Source: Hyparrhenia diplandra
Taxonomy: Eukaryota; Streptophyta; Magnoliopsida; Poales; Poaceae
Assembly: GCA_015847255.1 (NCBI GenBank)
Contig: JADLZK010000215.1
Span: forward strand, 62,001 to 126,000
Length of the DNA stretch: 64,000 nucleotides
Direction: 5' to 3'
The notes under the pieces are model-generated. The model had not been told where the DNA came from. It saw nothing but the letters and a program-made list of their open reading frames with translations, and did no database searches. Every line of letters begins with the position of its first letter. The stretch's first letter is position 1. Below, piece after piece: positions 44,059 through 55,985 of the stretch. The position numbers were made by a program, and so were the translations under genes.

Positions 44059-45357
44059 ATTTGGAAGGCTCCCGTGCCAAACCCCTGTGGATGAAGTTGC
44101 AAAACGAATGCTTATATGAGTTTTGCCACCTCAAACTAATATGTTTGATGTGTTAATACAAGCAATAATATTTTCAGCTCTTGAATTGTAAAACAGATGT
44201 AAAAGGTCTGAAATGACGAACTAAGGTGAGCTATCTGGATAGTATATAGGATCTCACTGGACAAAATTGGTCCTATGGCATTTTATCTTAGATGGGAAAA
44301 CAAAAAGATATAGTTTGAAATGGATTTTGGTCCTTGCTCTATGTGCAGATGCTCTAGATTAAGCAATTCCATGCCACACGATTATGAGCCACAAAGAGCT
44401 TGCACATCAGATGATGCACATTGATGTAGTGACAGAAAAAATAAATTGCGTACAAATACCTGTGCCGACGGTCAGAGCAGAGCAAGAGCAACAGACGTAT
44501 CAAATATGACACTTTGGCTTATTATGATGCAAGTACCTTGATTAGGTACTTTAATTCTTGGCACTTACTGAGAAACCTGAAAAACAATTCAACATCATTA
44601 GCGAGAAATTTAATCAGGGAAGACAATAGGAAGATATATTTGCAGGAGGAATCAGAGCATGTACATAGAATTGAAGCTCGAATCAGATGCAGGAGGAATC
44701 AGAGCATGTACATAGAATTTAATCAGGAGGAATCATTAGCGAGGAGGCATGCTTCGGCGCACCATGTTGGTCTGTCGTCCTTATCCCCACTCGCCGGCGG
44801 CCGCCGTCGCCTGGATACAAGAGACCAACGCGCCACCGGACGTGCTGGACCGTTGAGACAGTGGAGCCGACTTATTTTGTAATAAAACATAAAAATGGAT
44901 TATATATAATTAATTAAGAGAGTTTTTACGGTGCTCGGAGGAACCTCCTCCCATTCATTTTCTTTAAGCCGGTTCCTCTACTCAATTATCTAATCAAGGG
45001 TATTTTAGGATTTTTAGCCTACAGCCATTCGCGCTCGCTCTCTGTCGAACATAGCAGGTCTGCCACCGAAGCCGCCTCCTCCCATCATCTCCAAAGGGCG
45101 GCCACGGAGGCCGGCGCCCGCCAACCCATCGCCCTCAGCCTCCCCTCGCTCCTAGACCTCCCCAGCCCGCCGGATCACCCGCCGCCGCCGCCAGCGTGAA
45201 CTGCCGCCACGGAGACGCAACATATTTTAATTGGCCATTAGGATCTGTCATCTATTCACAGTCATGTTGATTTGTCCACGTCGTCTAATTCGCCGCCATC
45301 TCCTGCGCGCGGGTGGGGGCTCCTCGAGGCGCCAGGGTGCGGGCGCCCGATAGAAGG
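44059..45357. other. NLR1 5' flank and unidentified GC block
   Basis: 44059-44500 is similar to the 5' flank of NLR2 (60304-60720), for example AAGGCTCCC near the start codon and AGCAACAGACGTAT (about 44486 and 60690), so the paralogues share upstream sequence. A 47-bp unit GCAGGAGGAATCAGAGCATG... is tandemly repeated at 44642 and 44689. The open frame 44514-44882 crosses that repeat and is not accepted. 45050-45230 is GC-rich without a recognised protein. Confidence 0.5.
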
Positions 45358-46075
45358 CCCCGCGCCATCGACACGTTCTTCACCGCCGTGTCGGCCGCGA
45401 CGGTGTCCAGCATGTCCGCGGCCGAGATGGAGGTGTTCTCCAACGGCCAGCTCCTGGTCGCCACGGCTCTCATGTTTGGCGGCGAATTTTTCCTGTCGCC
45501 GTGGGTTTCAAGGCCCAGATGGTTCAAAATGAGGAAGCCACGATTTACGCGATATCGAGCTCAAGACCACCGGGCGCCGACGCTGATGACGCTGACTCCA
45601 GGTCACCGAAGAGAACGACAACGCCCCGGTAGACGCGAAGATCATATCCTGCGGCGCAATGCAGTGCGCCGCTGTTCTTCATCGTGCTGGCCATCCTAGT
45701 GGCTGTGCACGCGGTTCTTCATCATGCCGACGAACGAGAACATGATGGTGTTCAGCCGAACGTGCCACTACAGCTGCTGCTCGTGCCGCAGGCGCTGGTG
45801 GGCAACACGCCTTCCCTTCGCTGCTGGCCGCTGCGTGTGGGCGGCAGCCGCGCCACGCGGGGGAGGAGGTGGTGGAGATCGCTAGGAAGGGCAGGGACGC
45901 GACAGGGTACCACCAACTGCTCGCCAGCGGCGGTGCTGGATGCTCGGGGGACGGTGGCTTCGTTCATCGCCGTGCAGGTGGCGCTGGTGTGCGCGATGGA
46001 GTGGGGGTGGCGCTGGCTGCGGGCCTGAGCGCGGGGAGAAGATGTCCAATGCGCTGTTCGCCGCCGTGAGCGGGT
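45358..46075 (+). pseudogene. HKT-type Na+/K+ transporter fragment
   Basis: HKT proteins are plasma-membrane Na+ (or Na+/K+) transporters of the Trk/Ktr/HKT family that control sodium unloading from xylem and salt tolerance. Seen: FFTAVSAATVSSMSAAEMEV, FSNGQLLVATALMF and GGE (45373-45490), the first pore loop and following helix; SLFFIVLAILVAVHA-type helix (about 45670-45710); MPTNENMMVFSR (about 45730-45765); LQLLLVPQALVGNT (45770-45813); GRDATGYHQLL (about 45890); and a decayed NALF end near 46050. Blocks lie in all three frames, one codon is lost in LMF-GGE, and the N-terminal helices and later exons are missing. It sits between two NLR pseudogenes, on the opposite strand. Confidence 0.85.
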
Positions 46076-46560
46076 TCGCATCGGCGCCAGGATTAGGGAG
46101 GGAGGGGCTGGGGATGGGACGACGGCGGGTGGGGGTGGACGCGAGGCGGCGGCGGCGTTGTCCGATAAGGGAAGCGGAGCATGCCGGAGCTGGTCTAGCG
46201 GACATGAACAACGGTTTTTTTTACTTGAGAGAATCAACTCCTCATCAGATCTAAAAGACCATTGTACCCTTTTAAAATTCATTATAATTCAGTTCCGGTC
46301 CCATGGTTCCTGCCTCGCCACTTAGTTTCTCTCATCTGGTTCCTCTAACTTTTTAGCCATTAGATCTAACTAAATGGAGGGCTCATATTAATCCCAAGCG
46401 TGGTAAAAATCTCAATTAATTAATGTAATATCAGATGATATATTAGTGTATATTTAAAAGTAGATTCAGATATTGGAAGTGAAATATGGACTAATAAAGT
46501 GCAGTTACAAAAGTTAAAAAATTAGAAGACCACTTATTTTGTTTTTTTTTATTTCATAGA
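46076..46560. other. Non-coding gap
   Basis: The GC-rich tail of the HKT fragment fades by about 46200, followed by AT-rich sequence with no gene. Confidence 0.5.
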
Positions 46561-46599
46561 GTTCAACTTTATTGATCATCTTTTCTCAGCCAAGCTACA

Positions 46600-47371
46600 T
46601 TACATGAATACAAATACAAACACCCAAAAACAATAACTTGCATTTCGGCGGCCTGTCCATCGTTCGCCTGGTTGATTCACGAGCCGGCAGCGGTCACTTT
46701 TGTGCCAATACAATTTTTGCGTACATTTCTTAAGTACCCCAAGTTGAACTGAAAAGTATTGGCCGCGGATGCCCGTGTCGATGATCTTAACGCCACCCGT
46801 AAACTCGTCGGTGCGCTTCTTCTGCGTCGCGCCGCCAGGCCGCCACCGTCGGCACGCCGCCTCCACGAGTCCGCCGCCGACGCTGGCCCGGTAGGCCTGT
46901 TCCCAGCTCTGAACGCGACCTTCTTCATGCACGCCAAGTGCAGTTACCCGTGCGTGCCGCCGTAGCCCCAGCGGTACGCCCCACAACTTCTTGCCACCAC
47001 GCCGCCGGGCGGCGCAGCGGTCGCAGACGACGCAGCGGTGGTGGTGCTTTTGGCGTCGGTGGCGGCGATGGCGGGATCCCAGCAGATGAGCTGGGCCACC
47101 AGGTGGCCGCCCAGGAAGGCGCCGTCTCCATCTTGAGCGCGGCGCAGGTCGGGTGCAGGTCCAGGTCCTTGGCGAAGCAGTGGTAGACGAGGCCGGGCGT
47201 CCGGAGCCCGCAAGCGTTGCAGAACGTCTTGTCGACCGGGCGGCGGCGCTCCGGGAGGAGCTCTAACTCGAGCTCGCCGTCGCCGAAGAGAGGGTGCTGC
47301 CAGAGTCGGCGCCGCCAGCGCACAGGCCACGTGGAGGTCGAAGTCGCAGCCGCCGTCGTGGCCGCACCTGT
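46600..47371 (-). pseudogene. DC1 (Cys/His-rich C1) domain protein fragment
   Basis: DC1 domains are plant-specific zinc-binding modules related to C1 domains, often in stress-response proteins. The minus strand reads YRCGHDGGCDFDLHVACALA (from about 47371), then in another frame HPLFGDGELELELLPE, FCNACGLRTPGLVYHCFAKD and LDLHPTCAALKMETA (about 47285-47135). Later RWGYGGTH and CMKKVAFRA belong to a third segment near 46960-46900. At least two frameshifts separate them and the first DC1 module is missing. The 5' edge abuts NLR2's truncated LRR end. A run of A on the minus strand near 46541-46549 leaves open that it is a retrocopy. Confidence 0.75.
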
Positions 47372-50225
47372 AGCGATGCTGAGTGCATGGTGTAGGACGA
47401 CGAGGATTCATCGACTGGTGGAGGAAGCATCTGTGAGAAATTACCTGGGGATAGCAGCTGCGTGTTGCTTTTACATAAATACAGTTTCTCCAGTGACGGT
47501 GGGAAGTGAGGCTTCACATTCAGTCTTTGGCAGCCTGATATGCTTATATATGACAGGGCAGGGAAGCAGCATTGCCCACATAGTATTTCATCCTTGGAAT
47601 TTTCAAAATCACTTGTGAAGGTCCACAACTCTTCTAAATTAGCCATTTCATGCAGGAAGAGGAACTCCAGTGAAGGCAGCTCCCAATGTCCTCGCATCTG
47701 CTTCAAGATTGGACAGTATTCTAATCTCTGTTCACTTAGAGAAAGGAATTGACCTTGTCCTGTTTGCTTCAACACTATTGCTTCACAAAAAGAAGATTCA
47801 TTTTGACCCATCATCCACTGTGGCAAATAGCGACCTCGGTAACCAGTGATTTCGATGTGCTTAATTTGTGATGGTGGTTCCAAAGCCCTCATGATACCCA
47901 AGTCTTTTTCCATATCAAATACCAACTCTTCTTCAATTTCACATAAAGACCCGTCCAACACCAGACGCTGTATGTTGTTCTTCTGTTTCAAATGAGATTT
48001 CTCGGCGTCTGTTGGATCCTTCAAATACTTGAGATTTCTAATTTTCAAGTAACCACTTAACATATCAAGATTTCCAAGCTCGGAGATACTTGCATCATCT
48101 CCACCACAACCAACAACAAACAAACCCAACTTTCTTAAACAAGTCAGTTGTCCCAACCCTGATGGCAGGGAACGAAGTTTGGCACAACCTCGTATATTCA
48201 ATACTCTGAGTCTTTTTAAGTTTCCTATACCTTTTGGCAACTCCAGTAGCTCCGTGCAGCATGCAAGGTCTTTACATTCAAGAGTGCTGGTCATATTAAT
48301 CCATTGAGGTAGCATGTTAATGTTGGTATAGGATAGGTCAAGGGTACGCAACATATGGCATAAAGATTTGCTTGGAAGGGAATGGAATTTACTACACATA
48401 GATAAGTTGATTGTTTGTAGGTTGTTGAATTCCCCAATGGACTGAGGCAAACTCTCAAGTTCACTAATCCTCTTCAGTTCCAGAGTTCTTAGCTTTCGAA
48501 GCTGTCCAATAGACTCAGGTAGTGTCACAAAGCCATTACATCCAATGAAATGAAGTGACTGTAAATTCCAACATTCTGAGATAGCTTCGGAAATTTGGTG
48601 AAACTAGCATTATGGATTTCAAGATATCCAAGATATTGAAGCTTCAGTACGAATGATGGAAAAGGATTAAGAAATTTATAATCCAGGACAACACTATGGA
48701 TATGCTCACTCTTCTTAACAAGGTTAAGAAATGATGGGTAACATTCAGCCACATAAAGAGCACGAACCTTCTCAAAGCCCCTTTCAACATCCTCATTCAA
48801 TGATGTCAAAGATAAATATATGCATTGGCGTGCACAATCCATAGTTATATTCTTCCATGGAGATGTTACGACTACTTCATTCTGTAAAATGTATTGAGCA
48901 AGATCATTAATCAGGTCATGCATCCAGCATACTCTTATTTCATTAACCTCTGTTTGGTGGCCCTTGAAGAAAGCCGCATTTCACAAGAGAATTAAAGTAG
49001 TTACTTCCAATATCCTCTAGCTGCTCCTCCCCTTCATCCACTTGATGAATCCATGAGCTATCCATTGTTCAATCAAGTAATCTTTGCTAAATTCATAGCC
49101 TTTTTGGGAATATAGAGCAAAATGTAAAACACTGCTTCAGATCATCATTCAAGTGAATAAAACTCAGTTTCAAAAGACGCAAATACACGTTCTTCTATAT
49201 TCTCATCATCCCATAAATTACTCTCTTTAATGTCTCTCCAAGTATTTATTCTTCTCTTTTCCTCCGAACAGACCCAAGAGTTTTTATTGTAGCGGCACTC
49301 CACCACATTTCTTGACGATATCTTTTCCAACCATAATAAAGTCAGACTCTAAATCCTCCTCCATCCATCCAGAACTCTTTAGAAAGAAGCTCCAGCTCTC
49401 GCCCTCTGATAAGAATGGCAAGTTGAATATGATCTTAGATTGCACTGCTTTTGCAACATTTTGATTACGTGTTGTTAAAAGAATCTTGCTTCCTGATGCA
49501 CCATTGTTTATGTGCACGGAAATTTTCCCAGTCATGCCTATCCTCATGCCAAGCATCATCTAAGATAAGTAGAAACTTCTTACCACTCAATTTGTTTAAA
49601 ATTGCACGAACCATATGTTGTTGGACATGTAGATCAGACTTTTCCTCAATAATGGCTTCAAACAGCTTGCCAATAAGTTTTTCCCCACAGAACTCTTGAG
49701 ATACATGGACCCAAAATATTGAATCTTTGAATTGCCCCTTTATCTTATCATCATGGCAGATGCATCTCGGCCAAAGTAGTTTTGCGAGAACCACCAAGCC
49801 CAACAATAGAAATTATATGATCCTCTTCTCCATTGTTATATTTGAGAATCTTGGAAATGATTTCACTCCATATGATCCCTTGATGGTATTTTTGACTATG
49901 GGGAATTAATCAGCAGAGTCTGCTCGCCAACTGCCTTGCCATTTGTACTTTGAACTGGTTGGTCCACTTGAAAAACTATGTAGTACAGCATTGGCATTGG
50001 TTCTTTGTTTCACAATTGCCTCATATTTCACCTTGATTGCTTTGATCTTATGGGCCACCTTGCGCGGAACATAAGCAGCTTTGGTTTTGAAAACAAGTCA
50101 GCAAAAGCATTCTTATCACAGTCATTATGTATCTTGTGTTTCTCATCTTCTAGCCATACTTCATCAAGTAAATCATCAATGTCATTAGCTAGATTTCTCA
50201 ACTTCATCACCCATCGAAGCGATGC

Positions 50226-52349
50226 TGCGAACACATGGTTGATATGTACCCATGTTGTTCAGTTTTCATGATGAGCGATTGTCAACATTCCAACATTCTT
50301 ATTCTATTTTCCTTTTCTCTTTTATCTTCATTACCTGGCACACGAGGTGTGTCGTGCGACGTGTTTCTTGGCTTGTGTTGTGCAGGTGCCGAGCTCGGAG
50401 ACGGTGGTCGACGGTGAGGTGAAGGCCAAGGAGGACGTGCCATGCTGATGGACCTGGAGCGGTGAAGGGCGGACGCCGCTTCGACCGAGGGACCGGATCG
50501 CCGGGTGGCCAGCCGTGGTGGCTGACACTTGGGACATCGACAAGTGCAAGGACGCGTGGAGTGACCGTGTCGATCGAGTCAAGACAGCGGACATGCAAGT
50601 CGAGCGGGCAGCTCGAAGGCGGGCGGCAGGGCGGTGGAGGACGGGCGGTGACATGTGTCGAAGAGGGGGATGCGTGCGGGATACGCTACTCGCGAGTGGT
50701 TTGATGGTTTGGGCCTCAAACCATCGTGGAGGGTTTTCGCGGGTTTGGGCCACAAAACGAGGCGAAAGTTTCAAAGGCGGAAGGACAGCAAGCGTGGCGA
50801 CATCGGGAGTTCGCTGGCCGGGGTTTAAGCTACCGGGGTGGGGAAGGCGCCGGTGGTCGCCGGATCAAGATTACCTCGAAGTCGGACCATATCGCCCATG
50901 GCTGTTTTGGTTTGGCTCTAATTAGGCTTAGGGGTAAAATGGAAAGTGTAATAAACCTGTTAAATGGGCAGAGGGAGTCCCCAACCTCGGTCACCTCTCC
51001 TATTCGCGTTTTTATTTTTACCATGGTTTTTCTTCTTCCTTTAGGGCGGTTTGAGAGAGAGGTCCACATATGGAGAAATTCGTGTGTGTGTAATGTGAGA
51101 TCGAACCTGTGATTTTTTGTGTGGGAAGAGGTGGCCCTAATCCGCCCCCATGCCCTCTGGGATTTCTTGAATCGGAGCTGTGATTTTGTTTCCCCGTGTT
51201 CTAGTTTTTCTCCCCAATTTTCGTTCTTGCATGTGATCTGAAATTCCTGATTTTCGAGTTGGGTTCGAGCCATGATTTTCTAGGGATATATCACCAATTC
51301 CTGGTAGATCACCTGTGCGAAATTTGGGGTCGCGAATCATGAAGGTTTTGATTAGTTTAATTTGTCTGCCGTGATTCCCCTTTGATGGAGGTCTCGCTAT
51401 TTGTGCTGTCGGTAAGGTGAAATCGCGGATTTATTGTGTGCGCTGGCGTCGTGTGCCCAGCTCCAATCTAGTGCTTGCCCTTCGATCAGCAATCTGCAGC
51501 AATTCGCCTTTCCCTCTTGTTTCAGTTCGATTTCCCCTGCTTGTTCTTCAGCAGTGCCGCAAGGTGCCCGCTCAGCCTTCATCTGTCGTTATGCATCAGG
51601 TCTCACATGGGGACTACCGGAGCACTCACCGCTCACCACAAGCAGGTCAGGTTTGCCTGCAGATTGCCATTGATCTCTCTCTGTCGTCTATCGTCTAGTT
51701 TCTGCAGGATTTTCAGTTATCTGATATGAGCTTTAGAAATTAGTTCTTGCGACATTTACAGGAAACAAAGGTTCAGTACGTAATTTTATTATCCTGTTGC
51801 ATACGAGAATTACTTGTTCTAGCAATCATGAGCTTATCATTGAAACATTAATTTATATCACTTTGGTTAGAGCAGTACTCCGTATTCATGTGCAGCCCCA
51901 TCACGTGCATCTATCTTTGGTCAAAAATTAACTCTTGCTGGTTATGCACGTTTGTGAAAATCTAAGTCATTTTGAGATGTCACTTTCAGGCTACAGTAAA
52001 ACAATAATTACTCTCTATCATTAGTGAACGGTGTTCCTAGCTGTGATTAAATCTCTTGCAGTTTGTCCAGTTCACTGTTTCGAGCAGTAGACAATTCTTG
52101 AGCGGCATTTACAGGAAGCAAGTTGTTGTGCCAAGTGAATTTTTGTTACGTTTGTAGTTTGCGCATTTTGAGCTCGATTCATTCTCTGTTTGTTTTGTCG
52201 GATTTGGTGTGCCCAACACTTCGCGCGTGTGTTACTCGCATCTTGTGTGAGTTTGCTTTTGGGGTTGGGTCTTGAGCCAAGGACCATAATTTCAAAAGAA
52301 ATTTGAGGCTCCCATTCACCCCCTCCTGGTCGCCGTTTTCGATCTTTCA
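50226..52349 (+). repeat. 5' LTR of the copia element
   Basis: About 2124 bp, TG...CA. It ends CGATCTTTCA directly before the PBS region. Nearly identical to 58034-60129 in its 3' two-thirds, more diverged in the GC-rich 50400-50900 part. Confidence 0.9.
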
Positions 52350-52351
52350 AT

Positions 52352-52363
52352 TGGTATCGGAGC
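52352..52363 (+). other. Primer binding site (initiator Met-tRNA type)
   Basis: TGGTATCGGAGC follows the LTR by 2 nt. It differs at one base from the usual plant copia PBS TGGTATCAGAGC. Confidence 0.85.
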
Positions 52364-52413
52364 GGGTTAGGGATCACTCCACCTTAATCGGGCCGTGATC
52401 CGCAGAAGGCGAC

Positions 52414-54760
52414 ATGGATCATCACTTTTTCAGCCACTTTGGAGGAAAACCGCCGGAGTTCGATGGAACGAACTATCCCTATTGGAAGATCAAGATGCAA
52501 GCACATCTTGTGGGGATAGATTCGTGTGTTTGGGATATCGTTGGGGATCCCAACTACGTGGTCCTTGCTGCTCGTGTTGGTCAGGAACAAATTGACCAAC
52601 ACAATGCCAATAGCAGGGCGCTTAGTTTTCTTTTCTTGAGCATGAAAGATACTGAGTTTGAGCATGTCTCGGATTGTGCTACAGCTTGAGAGATCTGGGT
52701 GAGGTTGCAAAACTATCATGAGGGAAATCCTCAAGTGAAAAATAGACTCTTTGAGACGTACAAGCAAGAGTACGAGAATTTTGTTCAGCTTGATGGCGAG
52801 TCGGTTGATTCTTTGTTTGCTCATTTCCAAACTATCATCAACAAGATGCGGGCATACAAGCCCCAGATACCTTATGATGATCATGAGAGAGCAATCAAAC
52901 TTCTTTATGCTCTTGATCGGAAGGTTTGGGATGTTAAAGTGAATGCGATTCTTGAATCTCCCACTTTGGACACTTTGATGGTGGATGAGCTATTTAGCAA
53001 ACTAAAATCGAGTGAAATCGATAAACAAATTCAAGCTAAGCTAAAAAATTCCACCGCTTCTTCTTTGGCTCTTGTGTCCGGCAAAGGAAGCTCTAGTTCT
53101 TTCACTAATGCATCACAACCCAAAATGTCAACGGGGACCCGATCCCCGATTCCCCGCGGGGAATTCCCCTATTAGGGGACGGGGATGGTAGCGATTTAAT
53201 CCCCACAGGGATGTATATGGGAGGGTTTTTATCCCCGTCGGGTTTCACGGGGCCCGGGATGGTTCCTTGTCCCCCGTCCCCGTTCCCCGCATACCCGCTC
53301 CGCGAAGCATTGGAGAAGGCCTTCCTCTGTTGAAGCCTAATAAAGGCCCAGTGTATAGCCAAGTATAAATAGCGAAACCAAATAGCAAACCCTAATCTTC
53401 ATTCTCTCCCTCACCCCTCCCACGCCGCCGCATGTTTCCCCGTCCCCAATCCCAGGACTTCGAAGGCTGCGCTGCGAGCGCCAGCGAGCCACCACCTGAC
53501 CGCCCCCAGTCACTCACCGTCTTCTTCTTGCGCCACGAGTCCCGTCCGCCTTCCTTGCACTCCGTCTGGTCCACATCCTATTCCTGGCACACGCCGAAGA
53601 GAAGGCCTCCTCCATGCATGCAGCAGCACCGAGCTCCCGGCCCAAAGATCCATCCTATTCCGGCACACGCCGAAGAGAAGGCCTCCTCCAGCGGTGTGCG
53701 CTCTCCTCGTTACTCGCATGGCTCCCAAGTCCCAACTCGCCATGGGAGGTCCGCGCGCGCCAGCGGTGTCCGCGGGGAGCTCCCCCACGGTGGCCGTCCG
53801 CGCCGCGCCCGTGGCTTCCAACGGCAGCAGCCAGCAGCACCGGCTCGAGCGACGAGGGGATGGAGACCCCGATGGGGGAAAATCCACGCCAGCGGGGGAC
53901 GGGGATGGGAGAAAACGTCCCCCCGTGACGCTTGACGGGGGACGAGGGACGGGGAATTTCTTCTCCGCTGGGACGGGGATGGGGCAGCAACCCCGACGGG
54001 GAATTCCCGTTGCCATCGTGGATCACAACCTAGCTTTGCATTGTCTTCTCTTGTGAGTGTGACAGAGGAACAATTGGAGGTGCTTTGAGATGACGAGCTG
54101 GCGCTTGTGATTAGCCGCTTTCCTCGGATCCACAACAATCAGCTCAACCGCCGACATGGTGGTAGTGGTCGAAGGAAGGATGCTTCGGATGCGGTGATCC
54201 CGATCACTTCATCGCCACTGGTTCGAAGAAGAACAAAGCGCTTCAACGACAAGTACACCTCTGACAAGCCATGCTTCAAGAAGCGCAAGGACAAGCATAC
54301 TTCATCGTCCAAGCACAAGTCCAAGAGCAGCTTCGACAAGGAGGCAATCAAGAGGAAGTTCCTCAAGCGGAACAAAGTGCAAAGCGAGCCTTCCTCGACA
54401 ACCCTCGACGACCTCAAAAATGACACCGATGACGATCAAGCTTCCTCAAGTGATGACGAGTCCGAGAGGAAGGTCGAGGAGAAGTTTAACGGCTTGTGCT
54501 TCTTCGCCGGCTCCTCACACGGGCGTTTCTCGCACCATGGTGCTCAAAGATGAGGCACAAGATGGCAAGGGAAAGGCCGGCGACGATGACTCTTCTTCTG
54601 AGGTATCTCCCACCATTGACTCCCCTCTCGCCGAGCTTGAGAATCTTAATGAGGCTCTAGTTAGTCAAGATAAATTGCGTAAGCGTGCTGATAGAGAGAG
54701 GAAGGAGTATAGAGAGAAGTTGGAGATGGCCTTGAGTGAGTTAGAGCCGGGCTAGAAAGC
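52414..54760 (+). pseudogene. Copia gag, broken by a stop and a transposon
   Basis: The frame starts MDHHFFSHFGGKPPEF at 52414 with the FDGTNYPYWKIKMQAHL block typical of copia gag, followed by EIWVRLQNYHEG and KNRLFETYKQEYENF. A TGA at 52687-52689 sits where relatives have Trp before EIW. The same frame continues to 53120, where a 0.9-kb hAT-like element is inserted. Beyond it (from 54031) gag continues with frameshifts: a zinc knuckle CFGCGDPDHF (from 54181) whose last Cys is lost, a Lys-rich stretch, an acidic Asp/Ser stretch and LNGLCFFA-like sequence (about 54495), then a coiled-coil-like region to about 54760. Confidence 0.88.
53121..54021. mobile_element. Non-autonomous hAT-like element inside copia gag
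   Basis: Flanked by 8-bp TCACAACC (53113-53120 and 54023-54030); gag sequence continues across it. The termini ATGTCAACGGGG and (complement of the right end) ATGGCAACGGG are imperfect inverted repeats. Subterminal regions are packed with GGGGACGGGGATGGG and GGGGAATTCCCC-type repeats. The middle (about 53390-53860) is C/G-rich, looks like a captured 5' leader plus exon, and includes a 167-codon frame with no recognised domain. No transposase. Confidence 0.78.
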
Positions 54761-55985
54761 CTGTTGCTTTATCTAATGAGCCCGAATGTGACGCTTGTGC
54801 CGTGCATATGTCTAGCATTATGTCTTTGCAATCTAAATATTCTGCATTGCTAGATGAGCATGTTGAGTTGAAGGCTAGGCCTATGTTGTTGGGTGTGTGC
54901 AAGTCCTGTTCGGGCTTGTGATCCGAAGCCGGGCAGAGAAGGATCCTAGAATCTCTTTGCTAGAGAAGGCCGGTTCGTATAGCATGGTTGCTAGGTGTTC
55001 TGGCTGTGAAGCGTTGGAGTTTGAAATTGAGGCTTGCAAAGGTGTGACAAGTTGAAGACCGAGGAGGATAACACACACCTCCGATCTTTCCTAAACTGGG
55101 TGTCTAGTGGAGAGCCACAGTTGGGCATGATGATGAGCCAGTTCAAGAGGGGAACTAACACATCAGGTTTAGGCTTTGCTTTGGGTGAGAAGGGTGAAAA
55201 CTTGTATGGCAAGGTTGGTCAGCATAGTGGTTTGAACCCAAAGGAGAAACCTTCTACTACTCCTAAACCGATCAAGATCACTTCACCTAAACCCACCGAG
55301 CCCACTTGTAAAATGGAGTGTTTGAAGAACCTCCCAAAGCTCCACCTCAAAAAACAAGTGTGGATCTCAAAACCTAACAATCTCAGGAGCCCACTTGATA
55401 CTCTCCCAAACATCTCTAAGGAACCCCTTCCCAAAGCTAAGCCACTACCAAGAGTGAATCAATCCCAAAAGAGATTGAGCCAACAACCACCCAAGAGAAA
55501 GGTGAGGTATCACTATGAGTACTGTGAGAGGGATGGTCACCTTGCTGAGTTTTGCTTTAGGAGGAAGAGAGATGAGAGGCGGGAGTATAAGTTGAATAAC
55601 CAGAACATGTATCGTCCTCCTCATGGAAAACATGTGCCGCCTGTTCAGAGGCGCAATGCTAGGCCTAGAGGTGCAATACCTTAAGGTGCTAGGCCTCAAG
55701 TTGCTAGGCCACGAGGTGGTCGTTCCCGGCCTAGTTCAAGTCATGGTCAATATGACATTGAATCTCGTGGTAGTGGTTTTCAGTCTCACAGCTTTAGCGG
55801 ACCACGTTTTCCCTTCTGTGGTGATCACTTCTCTCCCATGGAACATGGCATGTTTGGTGTTTATCCGAACACTTTTCCAGGGCAAATGAGTCAACACTGG
55901 TACCCTTCTTATATGACTAACCCTGATCTTTGTGTCGTTTGCTCGCCCCATGTCTTTCTATTGACGCAGTATTAGGCTTGGAGAA
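54761..55985 (+). pseudogene. Copia gag C-terminal part
   Basis: Plus-strand frames contain FLNWVSSGEPQLGMMMSQFK and GLGFALGEKGENLY (about 55095-55205), a Lys/Pro-rich region, and a second zinc-knuckle region YCERDGHLAEFCFRRKRDE (about 55518-55575) in which the first Cys is Tyr. The frame 55034-55684 is open, but the stretches before and after it are shifted. It precedes the protease remnant. Confidence 0.8.

Noticed and set aside
44514..44882. 122-codon plus-strand ORF as a gene
   Set aside because: It runs through a tandem duplication and unrelated GC sequence in the NLR1 5' flank; no domain.
53432..53935. 167-codon ORF inside the hAT-like element as a transposase
   Set aside because: Lacks hAT transposase motifs and overlaps another long frame; composition-driven.
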